Positions 9,890-17,856 of a stretch of 64,000 nucleotides of DNA are shown here, piece by piece. The notes beneath the pieces are model-generated. The model ran no database searches. It saw only the letters and a list, made by a program, of their open reading frames with translations, and was not told the origin of the DNA. The stretch lies in assembly GCA_026710545.1 (NCBI GenBank), contig JAPOQU010000090.1, positions 1 to 64,000 on the forward strand, given 5' to 3'. The stretch is from Gammaproteobacteria bacterium. Lineage in GTDB: Bacteria; Pseudomonadota; Gammaproteobacteria; Eutrophobiales; Eutrophobiaceae. The position numbers and the translations under genes were made by a program. Each line of letters opens with the position of its first letter. Position 1 is the first letter of the stretch.

Positions 9890-10156
9890 AGCCTCGTTCA
9901 GCCCCGCGGGTTTCTAACTATACTTGTAAAGCATTGTTTATGCTAACTTATTAAGGAATGTTAAATAATATATCCCACGCTGGTTCCCACAATTAAATTG
10001 GGTATATACGAGGTTTGAGGCAAGTTAATGAAAAAGAGCTTAAAAGTTGATATGGCTATTGACCATGGTAGTTGATTGCTCATGAGAATTTAGATGCATA
10101 GAAAAGGAATACATTATTGCTACACATCTGTTTCATATGACTTTCCCCGAATAACT

Positions 10157-12766
10157 TTAAAACTCTACACCAAGCCTCACATACCAGAAGCCACCGTTAA
10201 AGCCAAACGGTGATGTAAGCGAAGGTATAACACCTAAGTACTGGAAAACTGGGTCTTGTTCGTCATCTGGATCATTGTCAAAGACATTTTCACCTCCTAC
10301 GGATAACTTAAACCGTTCTTGAAAAGTTAGTGTTGCTTCGATATCCACTATGATCTCGGATCCATAAGTAGAGGTATCGGACGCATCACCTGGACTAAAA
10401 ATTCCTCCTGTGGTTTTCCATTCACCATAACGATTCACGCGTATGTAACCATCAAATATTCTGTCTGTCTGATAATTAAAAGTAACTATTGTTCTATGCT
10501 CGGGAACTTGATTTTCCAAATCAAACACTCTTGAAGTGTTGATCGTTCCAGTCGCAACATTACTGACCTCTTGCTCATTAAAATTGTGCCTTATATCAAA
10601 GGTCAATACACCAGGACCTATCTCAAAGTCGCTAGTTAATGCGAAATCAATGCCGGTAACATTGGAGTCAAAACCATTGACAAAGAATCCGGCAAGACTG
10701 CCACTGAGCAAATTAGCATTAGGTATGCCTGCTGTTGTTAAGGCTGCAACTTCTGCAGCACCAAGCGTGAAATTTCGTAGTGCGAGCCTATCTTCAATCT
10801 CAATATCATAGTAATCAATTGTGATGTTCGTATTTTCAAACGGTGTAAATATGGCACCTACTGTAAAACTAATAGACTCCTCTGGAATTAAAGGCGCAGC
10901 TCCTAATGTTCTAGCGACAGGATGATCAACTGGATACGTACCATTTGGTATAAGATTACCCGCTGTATCAGCGCTAGTAGTGATATTAAGGGTATTAACT
11001 TGTCCCGGTGTGGGTGCACGGAAACCTGTATTGACAGTAGCACGCAAAGAAATATTATCGTTTACTGCGAAACGGCCTGCTACTTTCCAATCGAATGTAT
11101 CTCCAACCTTACTTATGTCCTCGTATCGAATCGCGCCCCCTAATGAGAACCGCTCAGTAACATCAGCTTCCAAATCGAGGTAAGCAGCATAGTGCTCACT
11201 ATCGAAAGTACCGGCTGACTCAGTTGGAAAACCCTGAAAGCCATCGGACCCAACACCAAAGATTGCTGCAGTCGGACCAGCTACTATTGAAGCTTGGTCG
11301 CCGGCACCAACAGTATAAGTTTCTTCTCGATATTCAAACCCAAATGCAATGTTTAGTGGCGATGCCAAGCTGGTAACGGTGACAGTTTTTATAAAATCAG
11401 CGTTAATACCGATCTCTTCTTGAGTTAATGTCCCAGGTGTAAATTCAGTTGGTGACAATGCACCTAAACTCGGATTAATAGTTTCAGAAAAAAAACGATA
11501 TACAACTTCACTTTCCTGAAAACGACCAGTGAGGTCCCATTTAAAATCCCAATCTTCTATTTGGCCACGTAGTCCCGTTACATATGATTGATCTGTTATA
11601 TCGGTTCCGAAGTTGGGATTGTAACCTCCAGGAAACATGGTATGAATGGGGTTAAGTAGTACGAATCCACTAGGACTTGTGGGATCTGCAGTTAAATAAT
11701 CTGTTGGGTTTAATCCACTTGCCATGATGTCATTAACCAATGCCATGGGTGCTGGGTCTGGCAAGAAATCACCGTCAGTATCCATTTGTAGAGTAGATCG
11801 AGCAGTAAACATCTCCGTTGGCGGCAATACTGGACCTCTATAAAAAAAATCGGATATGGTATCGCTGGTGGTATAACCAACATTAGCAAAAAATTCTATG
11901 TTGTCAGTAAGATCATAGGCACCATTAAAAAATAACTTGTATGTTTCTATATCGGGATCTCCCCAACGCTGGCCCTTACCGTTTAGAGGTACTAGATCGA
12001 CCCCTACTGCGTTTGCTACTTGTGTTGCATCAGGTCGCGCAATACCACGATCTGTTTTATCCGCCGATGAATATTCAAAGGTCCCGTTCAAAAACCCACG
12101 GCCACCCAAACTAATACCGCCATTGGCATCAATAATATATCGTGTACCATCTCCTTCATAATATTCTCCACTTTGCGCAGATACAGAAAATCCTTGATCA
12201 GCATCTTTTAAAATCACGTTCATAACACCTGCTATGGCATCGGATCCATACTGTGCGGATGCACCATCGCGTAAAATCTCAATTCGCTTAATTGCTGCTG
12301 CAGGTAGAGATGCAAAATCAACAGCATGTGCACCCTGATTCACCGTTCCAAGCGGTGCAATTTGTAAGTTTACCAAGGGCGAACGGTGTCGCCGCGTTTC
12401 ATTAACCAGGACCAATGTATGATCAGGCGATAAATTACGGATGGTTACCGGTCGGATAAAAGCCGTGCCATCAGCGATTGGATAACGTTGAGTATTAATT
12501 GACGGTACAATTTTTGTGATTCCATCCGTCAAATCGAACGTTGCTTGGTCGTCGATAGCCGCACCAGTAAGAACGTCAATCGGCGAAAGCGTTTCGATGT
12601 ACGATTGCCCTTCCCTCCTCGTCCCTGTTACGACAACTTCTTCAAGGGCATTAGCTCCTTCAACACCATTGGCATTTTGAGACATTGATATCGAGGGTAT
12701 TATTGCGAGTGATGCAGCAATAACCGCTTTTAGCGCCTTAGCCATAAAATGTGCAATATTTTTCAT
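10157..12766 (-). CDS. TonB-dependent outer-membrane receptor
   Basis: The start is ATG 12766, chosen because GGAGA lies 8 bases upstream; the track start at 12838 has no ribosome-binding site. A signal peptide ('AKALKAVIAASLAIIPSISMSQ') precedes a plug domain with 'LEEVVVTGTRREGQ' and the plug signature 'IKRIEILRDGASAQYGSDAIAGVMNVILK'. A beta-barrel of about 22 strands follows. It ends in 'GGFWYVRLGVEF', with the C-terminal aromatic residue used for BAM recognition. It is read with the GntR gene just upstream and diverges from the catabolic operon. Receptors of this kind import bulky or scarce compounds across the outer membrane, so it plausibly supplies the substrate of that operon. The ligand cannot be read from the sequence. 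Confidence 0.92.
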   Translation of the reverse strand: MKNIAHFMAKALKAVIAASLAIIPSISMSQNANGVEGANALEEVVVTGTRREGQSYIETLSPIDVLTGAAIDDQATFDLTDGITKIVPSINTQRYPIADGTAFIRPVTIRNLSPDHTLVLVNETRRHRSPLVNLQIAPLGTVNQGAHAVDFASLPAAAIKRIEILRDGASAQYGSDAIAGVMNVILKDADQGFSVSAQSGEYYEGDGTRYIIDANGGISLGGRGFLNGTFEYSSADKTDRGIARPDATQVANAVGVDLVPLNGKGQRWGDPDIETYKLFFNGAYDLTDNIEFFANVGYTTSDTISDFFYRGPVLPPTEMFTARSTLQMDTDGDFLPDPAPMALVNDIMASGLNPTDYLTADPTSPSGFVLLNPIHTMFPGGYNPNFGTDITDQSYVTGLRGQIEDWDFKWDLTGRFQESEVVYRFFSETINPSLGALSPTEFTPGTLTQEEIGINADFIKTVTVTSLASPLNIAFGFEYREETYTVGAGDQASIVAGPTAAIFGVGSDGFQGFPTESAGTFDSEHYAAYLDLEADVTERFSLGGAIRYEDISKVGDTFDWKVAGRFAVNDNISLRATVNTGFRAPTPGQVNTLNITTSADTAGNLIPNGTYPVDHPVARTLGAAPLIPEESISFTVGAIFTPFENTNITIDYYDIEIEDRLALRNFTLGAAEVAALTTAGIPNANLLSGSLAGFFVNGFDSNVTGIDFALTSDFEIGPGVLTFDIRHNFNEQEVSNVATGTINTSRVFDLENQVPEHRTIVTFNYQTDRIFDGYIRVNRYGEWKTTGGIFSPGDASDTSTYGSEIIVDIEATLTFQERFKLSVGGENVFDNDPDDEQDPVFQYLGVIPSLTSPFGFNGGFWYVRLGVEF

Positions 12767-12844
12767 TGGCATCTCCAGTCTTTCATAGGTAATTTCAATA
12801 GCTGAATCAGTTTGTTTGTGATTTTGCTGGCTGCTCATGCTGGA

Positions 12845-13342
12845 TCACATAGAGATTTCATTAGTACTTCCGGCATATCGTGTAATCGCGCCATAGCGGG
12901 TTCGGCTCTCAATCATGCTAAGAGGTCGGCGTGCACGAATGGAATTGATACGCTCTAGTTCCTCGCGAACAAGTGCAGTTATCTGCTCATGGTTTAGTCC
13001 AAGTTCGCAGCCAAGTTGAAGAGTTTGCCGTACTTGCTGCTTTACCCGATCCCAATTAGCAGAGGAAGTAGGGGATTGCGATGCTGTTACATACGTGCCG
13101 TCCCCGACACGGGTTTCCAAAAAACCCTCTTTATTTAATGCGTTATAGACACGCTGCACAGTATTGCGATTTAATTTTAGCGATTCCGCAAGATCTCGCA
13201 TTGTCGGCAACTGCTGCTCTGGCTTTAAGGCACCAATCCGAATCATATGAATGATCTGGTCTTTCAGGACTATCCAGACAGGACCCTGCCAATCAGGGGG
13301 TAACGTAATGTTATGTGCCCCTATGAATGAATTATTGTTCAT
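12845..13342 (-). CDS. GntR-family transcriptional regulator, YtrA-like
   Basis: 165 residues. An N-terminal winged helix ('VLKDQIIHMIRIGALKPEQQLPTMRDLAESLKLNRNTVQRVYNALNKEGFLETRVGDGTYV') is the canonical GntR pattern. The C-terminal part is only ~75 helical residues with no aminotransferase or UTRA domain, as in the YtrA subfamily. It is first in the minus-strand unit, 78 bases ahead of the TonB receptor start. It reads from a promoter that overlaps the oppositely directed promoter of the catabolic operon, so it is the likely local regulator of both transcripts. The effector is unknown. Confidence 0.88.
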   Translation of the reverse strand: MNNNSFIGAHNITLPPDWQGPVWIVLKDQIIHMIRIGALKPEQQLPTMRDLAESLKLNRNTVQRVYNALNKEGFLETRVGDGTYVTASQSPTSSANWDRVKQQVRQTLQLGCELGLNHEQITALVREELERINSIRARRPLSMIESRTRYGAITRYAGSTNEISM

Positions 13343-13365
13343 CTCTCACCTTATTCTTTTGGATT

Positions 13366-13401
13366 ATTGACATTCTAATTGATCATAAATAATATGTCAA
13401 T
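13366..13401. promoter_or_regulatory. Overlapping divergent promoters inside an inverted repeat
   Basis: The arms 'attgacat' (13366-13373) and 'atgtcaat' (13394-13401) form an inverted repeat. On the minus strand, TTGACA, 17 bases and TAGAAT give a near-consensus sigma-70 promoter about 25 bases ahead of gntR. On the plus strand, TTGACA, 17 bases and TAATAT give another for the catabolic operon, with a leader of about 170 bases. Each arm contains the -35 box of one promoter. A dimeric repressor bound here would shut both, which makes this the likely GntR operator. Confidence 0.65.
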
Positions 13402-13572
13402 TATAATTCCTGATATTTTACTGTAGGACCTTATATGATGCCCTATATAACAAGAATAATGAGTATTTACAATAATATATAAATTAAGTTTATCCTAATA
13501 TCAACCATATTTGCTTGTAATATTTTCTTATGATACGATATATTGTCACTAATAATTAGGTCAATATGAATA

Positions 13573-14952
13573 ATGCAGGATAAAAAGTTAACAGCCTTTG
13601 AACCATTAAAAGACAATAATGAGGTGCCACTTAGAGACTTGGTGAACCACATCTGGCTTGACTTCCAGCAGATGGGAAGCTTCATCGCTGATCCACTTGT
13701 TGTCACTGGCGGAGAAGGTATGCGCGTACGTACCGATGACGGGCGTGAATTCATAGACGCAATTGGCGGTGCTATTGTGTCATCCTTAGGCTATGGAAAT
13801 AGGGCTGTACGGACCGCAATGCATGCTGCTATAGATAGACAAGATTTTTGGCCTGTTTTGCACGCTACTACACCATCAGCGCTACTCATTGCGAAAAGAC
13901 TAGCTGAGTTATTACCGGGCAATCTTGATTGTGCGTTTCTCTTAACAGGTGGATCAGAGTCGACTGAGACTGCGATGAAAATGGCGCGTCAATACCATCG
14001 TCTTAATGGGCAATCAACACGCTACAAAGTTTTATCGCGTTATTGGTCATATCACGGCGCGACACTCAATGCATTAGCGGCATCTGGTGTCGGTGATAGA
14101 CGTAAATTCGAACCATTACCAAACGGTTTCATTCATGTAAACCCACCCTATTGCTACCGCTGTCCGTGGGGCAAAAAACCAGAAAGTTGTAACCTCGAAT
14201 GCTCAACGGCGTTTAAGGATGTGATCAGATACGAAGGCGAAGAAACCATTTCCGCCATCATTGTCGATCCAGTGATGGCAGCGGCGGGTGTGCTAGTGCC
14301 ACCTAAAAACTATTATCGTATTTTACGAGAGCTATGCGACCAGCACGGGATATTGCTGATATTTGACGAGGTACTAACGGGATTTGGACGTCTCGGTACA
14401 CTCTTTGCGTGTGATTATTATGGTGTGGTACCAGATTTGATCTGTCTTGGAAAAGGCATTACCTCTGGCTATGCCCCTTTCGCAGCCGTCGTCGCTGGTG
14501 CTCATATTACGAAAAAATTTATTGGTGATGATGCAAGAACTTTCCTTCACGGCCATACCTATGGTGGTCATCCATTAGGCTGTGAAACTGCGTTAGCGGT
14601 GATTGATGAATTATTGTCTCGCGATCTGATTGCTCAGGCAGCTACCAACGGTGAATACTTGCGTGGCAGACTTTTAGAAATAGCCAAACGTCATCCAGAG
14701 ATAGGCGATATCCGAGGAATTGGAATGATATGGGGGATCGAGTTTGTACAGGATAAAAAAACACGCAAGCATTTCCCTTCCAAGAAAGCACGAGCAATCG
14801 AAATTCGCCAGCAAGCACACAAACTTGGTTTACTCACTCGGGGTTCAGCACATGTTATTATTATTGCGCCTGCTCTTACCGCGTCGTTCGACGAACTGGA
14901 TGAGATCATCGATATTCTTGATCAGGCAATCACAGTCAGCGCAAATCATTAA
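13573..14952 (+). CDS. Class III PLP-dependent aminotransferase
   Basis: 459 residues, full length for class III (omega-amino acid) aminotransferases. It has the 'ILLIFDEVLTGFGRLG' motif with the PLP-pyridine Asp (D265). The Schiff-base Lys is in 'LICLGKGITSGY' (K294). The phosphate-binding 'LTGGSESTETAMKMAR' and 'HGHTYGGHPLGCETAL' are also present. A Cys-containing loop ('PPYCYRCPWGKKPESCNLEC') is seen in a subset that includes taurine/beta-alanine-pyruvate type enzymes. It would move a terminal or beta-amino group to an acceptor such as pyruvate. As first gene of the operon it suggests that the growth substrate, or an intermediate, carries an amino group. The exact substrate is not readable. 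Confidence 0.9.
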   Translation: MQDKKLTAFEPLKDNNEVPLRDLVNHIWLDFQQMGSFIADPLVVTGGEGMRVRTDDGREFIDAIGGAIVSSLGYGNRAVRTAMHAAIDRQDFWPVLHATTPSALLIAKRLAELLPGNLDCAFLLTGGSESTETAMKMARQYHRLNGQSTRYKVLSRYWSYHGATLNALAASGVGDRRKFEPLPNGFIHVNPPYCYRCPWGKKPESCNLECSTAFKDVIRYEGEETISAIIVDPVMAAAGVLVPPKNYYRILRELCDQHGILLIFDEVLTGFGRLGTLFACDYYGVVPDLICLGKGITSGYAPFAAVVAGAHITKKFIGDDARTFLHGHTYGGHPLGCETALAVIDELLSRDLIAQAATNGEYLRGRLLEIAKRHPEIGDIRGIGMIWGIEFVQDKKTRKHFPSKKARAIEIRQQAHKLGLLTRGSAHVIIIAPALTASFDELDEIIDILDQAITVSANH

Positions 14953-14967
14953 ATCTAAAGGCGGATC

Positions 14968-15330
14968 ATGAACGCACCGACTCATATTGAAATTACAGCA
15001 AATGATGATCAACAATTATCTGCATCATGCTGTGTAAAATGTGGGGTGATAGCCTGCCCTCCTCGCCTCGCACATTGCGATAAACCAATTTCTCGACAAT
15101 ATATTTCGCCGCTTGGGACTGTCGAGGCATGCACACTTATCCGGATTGCACCAAAGGCGTTCAAAACACCTTACCTAGTTGGCTATGTACGCCTAGACGC
15201 CGGTCCACGGATCGTTTGCAAATTTGCGACTGATCGTTCATACGGAGAGGCAATTGGGTCTCGAGTAAGAATTTGTCCTAATACAAACGATGGTAAAAAT
15301 CAGATATTGATTGGTCGATGGTTAAATTGA
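14968..15330 (+). CDS. DUF35 OB-fold/zinc-ribbon thiolase partner
   Basis: 120 residues. A small zinc ribbon is suggested by 'CCVKCGVIACPPRLAHC'. An OB-fold follows ('GTVEACTLIRIAPKAFKTPYLVGYVRLDAGPRIVCKF'). DUF35 proteins bind SCP-x-type thiolases and acyl-CoA, as in the ChsH2/Ltp2 aldolase pair and archaeal HMG-CoA synthesis complexes. It lies 15 bases after the aminotransferase and 11 bases before the thiolase, so a complex with the latter is expected. The Cys pattern is slightly irregular compared with C-x2-C-x(n)-C-x2-C, so metal binding is likely rather than certain. Confidence 0.82.
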   Translation: MNAPTHIEITANDDQQLSASCCVKCGVIACPPRLAHCDKPISRQYISPLGTVEACTLIRIAPKAFKTPYLVGYVRLDAGPRIVCKFATDRSYGEAIGSRVRICPNTNDGKNQILIGRWLN

Positions 15331-15341
15331 GGTAAATTGTA

Positions 15342-16505
15342 GTGGAACGAATTGCGATTATTGGTGTAGGTAGCGTTGAATATGGAGATCACAGGACTGT
15401 GCCGTGTCGCACACTTGGTGCGCAAGCTGTCATCCGAGCCTTGGAAGATGCCAAGATTTCTTGGGATCGTATTGACTGTGCTTATGTCGGATATGGTATT
15501 ACTGGTTTGTTGGATGGGCAAGAAGGTATGATCGGCCAACTCGCATTGCGGGAAGTTGGTATCACGGGCATTCCTATCACTAGAGTAGAAAACGCATGTT
15601 CCAGTTCTTCTTGTGCCGTGCGTGAATCTGCTATAGCAATTCGCGCCGGAGAGTCTGAGATTGCACTGGCTTTTGGTGTAGAGAAAATGTTGGGTTATTC
15701 AACCGAGGATGCCATGCGTGCACTTGCCGGAGACGGTGATGTGCCACTTGAGAGCAATATCGGGCTAACGTTTCCTGGTGTATTCGCCATCGCGGCACAG
15801 ACACACATGCGAGAATTTGGTACGCCACGAGAGGCTCTGGCTGCCGTAGCCGAAAAAGCGCATGCTAATGCATCACTCAATCCACATGCCCATCTACGTA
15901 ACCCAATCACTCGTGACGAGGCATTAAATGGGCGGATTGTTGCCGACCCCCTCACAATTTACGATTGTTGCCCTATTAGCGATGGAGCATCCGCTGTAGT
16001 TCTCGCAAGTGAACGGATCGCGAAAAGCCACCCTGGTCCGGTTGTCTGGCTAGATGCCTGCGTACTAGCCACCGGTACATATGACTCGATTAGCATGACG
16101 AGTTTTGAAGCTACACGACGTGCATCGCAGCAAGCATATGAATGTGCAGGCATCGGACCCAATGATATTGACATTGCAGAAGTACATGACTGTTTTACCA
16201 TTGCTGAAATTATGCACACTGAGGATTTGGGATTTTTTGAAAAAGGGGACGGTGGATTTGCAACTCTTCGAGGAGATACTCAAATTAACGGGAAAAAACC
16301 TATTAATGCAAGCGGTGGGCTAAAGGCAAAGGGCCACCCGGTAGGGGCTACAGGTGCGGGTCAGCTTGTCGAAGTCACGAAACAGCTACGTCGCGAGGCA
16401 GGTGAACGTCAGGTAGAAGGCGCCAAAACGGCGTTGACCCATTGCATGGGCGGTTTCTTCGCTCAAGACTGCGGCTCGATAGTGATTAATGTGGTAAGTC
16501 GATGA
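15342..16505 (+). CDS. SCP-x-type thiolase
   Basis: 387 residues starting at GTG 15342. The nucleophilic Cys lies in 'VENACSSSSCAVRESAIAI'. The His regions are 'IAEVHDCFTIAEIMHTEDLG' and 'GGLKAKGHPVGATG', and the second Cys is in 'THCMGGFFAQDCGS'. All catalytic elements of a true thiolase are kept, unlike some retro-aldolase relatives. The reaction would be cleavage of a 3-oxoacyl-CoA with CoA, or the reverse Claisen condensation. Its DUF35 partner precedes it. In this operon it probably handles the chain after or before the mutase step. Confidence 0.88.
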   Translation: MERIAIIGVGSVEYGDHRTVPCRTLGAQAVIRALEDAKISWDRIDCAYVGYGITGLLDGQEGMIGQLALREVGITGIPITRVENACSSSSCAVRESAIAIRAGESEIALAFGVEKMLGYSTEDAMRALAGDGDVPLESNIGLTFPGVFAIAAQTHMREFGTPREALAAVAEKAHANASLNPHAHLRNPITRDEALNGRIVADPLTIYDCCPISDGASAVVLASERIAKSHPGPVVWLDACVLATGTYDSISMTSFEATRRASQQAYECAGIGPNDIDIAEVHDCFTIAEIMHTEDLGFFEKGDGGFATLRGDTQINGKKPINASGGLKAKGHPVGATGAGQLVEVTKQLRREAGERQVEGAKTALTHCMGGFFAQDCGSIVINVVSR

Positions 16506-16546
16506 AGCACTGCGATCACTATAACTGATCAAACGAGGCGTCTACT

Positions 16547-16969
16547 GTGCAATCCAGGAACAATCAAATCCGTGTTCTTTTGTGTAACCCAGGTCTGGAT
16601 GGCCATGATCGCGGTGTAAAAGTCGTTGCCCGTGGGTTGCGAGATCATGGCATGGAAGTTATCTATTTGCCGTTACGTTCTAGTATTGAGGAAGTCGTTT
16701 CAGCGGCCCTCCAGGAAGATGTAGATGTTATAGGGATTAGTAATCTTTCAGCCACGCTCGTTCATGTCTGCCAGCGGTTGCATAGGCTATTGAATGAAGC
16801 AGGTGCCAATGATGTGCTTATAGTTGCCGGAGGAACGGTCATCGCCAGTGACTATAATGAGCTTTCAGCTATCGGGATTAGCGGTGTATTTGGTCCTGGC
16901 AGTGATCTGTCCGAAATCATTGACTATATCGAGCAAAATATACGTCAGAAATCTGTGACAGAAAAATGA
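16547..16969 (+). CDS. Acyl-CoA mutase, B12-binding small subunit (HcmB/IcmB-like)
   Basis: 140 residues, starting at GTG 16547. The cobalamin-binding signature DxHxxG is present in 'GLDGHDRGVKVVARGLRDHG', with His as lower axial ligand. 'ISNLSATLVH' and 'LIVAGGTVI' follow as expected for the B12 Rossmann fold. The length matches the separate small subunits of isobutyryl-CoA and 2-hydroxyisobutyryl-CoA mutases rather than the fused methylmalonyl-CoA mutase. It overlaps the GTPase gene by 4 bases. Confidence 0.93.
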   Translation: MQSRNNQIRVLLCNPGLDGHDRGVKVVARGLRDHGMEVIYLPLRSSIEEVVSAALQEDVDVIGISNLSATLVHVCQRLHRLLNEAGANDVLIVAGGTVIASDYNELSAIGISGVFGPGSDLSEIIDYIEQNIRQKSVTEK

Positions 16970-17856
16970 TTAACAGCAATCTCGCAATCGCACGACGTAT
17001 CTCAGCGCTTGAGCGTGGGGAGTTATTATCGACAGAGGTTAACAATACTCACAATGCATCATATGTAGTTGGCATTTCGGGGCCACCAGGTGTTGGTAAA
17101 AGTGTTTTAGTTGGTGAATTGGCACTCTTGGTTGCACGCACCGGTCATCGGGTAGCGGTACTCGCAGTGGATCCATCAAGCCCAATAACCGGCGGTGCGG
17201 TATTAGCAGATCGTGTACGGATGCCACTGGATTTTGAAGGTTTGGATGTGTTTATTCGCTCCTTGGCCAGCCGAGGTGCATTAGGGGGGCTGTCTCAAAT
17301 TGTTGCAAGTGCTGTGCATATTCTAAGCGACGAAGGTTACTCGATTATATTTATAGAAACCGTGGGTGTTGGTCAGAATGAAACTGAGATTATGGATATC
17401 GCGAACACAGTGATTCTAGTTCAGACACCCGGTGCTGGAGATGAGGCCCAGGGTTTAAAGGCCGGTATACTTGAAATCGCTGATATTTTTGTGGTCAACA
17501 AAATGGATCACCCGAATGCTGAATTTACACTCTGTACAATCCGTGACATTGCCAATAACTCAGCGCGTGAAGGGTGGCAACCAACTGTGATTCCAACTGT
17601 TGCATTAAAGAGTGAAGGTATCGAGAAGTTATGGGAATCAATCCAAGCACATAAAAAATGGTCTGATAGTGTTGGCGCAACAAAACGCCAACGCGCGCGA
17701 CGTATTGAAATGCAATTGATGTGGTCGCTCTGGTGCACCTTGCGTACGCGCCTGCCACTAACAGAGATTGCTTTGAACGTTGCGGACGGATCACTTTCAT
17801 TTAATCAGGCGATAAAACGCCTTGAAAATTCCATCGTAGAAATGGAGCGCATGTAG
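16966..17856 (+). CDS. MeaB/ArgK-type G3E GTPase chaperone of the mutase
   Basis: 296 residues with the G3E GTPase signatures. These are the P-loop 'GISGPPGVGKS', 'AVDPSSPITGGAVLADRVRM', switch region 'FIETVGVGQNETEIM' and base-specificity 'VVNKMD'. MeaB proteins load and protect the B12 cofactor of acyl-CoA mutases. The gene sits between the small and large mutase subunits, overlapping the first by 4 bases and the second by 1 base, so the three are clearly translated as a unit. This tight packing supports a dedicated chaperone for this mutase. Confidence 0.93.
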   Translation: MINSNLAIARRISALERGELLSTEVNNTHNASYVVGISGPPGVGKSVLVGELALLVARTGHRVAVLAVDPSSPITGGAVLADRVRMPLDFEGLDVFIRSLASRGALGGLSQIVASAVHILSDEGYSIIFIETVGVGQNETEIMDIANTVILVQTPGAGDEAQGLKAGILEIADIFVVNKMDHPNAEFTLCTIRDIANNSAREGWQPTVIPTVALKSEGIEKLWESIQAHKKWSDSVGATKRQRARRIEMQLMWSLWCTLRTRLPLTEIALNVADGSLSFNQAIKRLENSIVEMERM

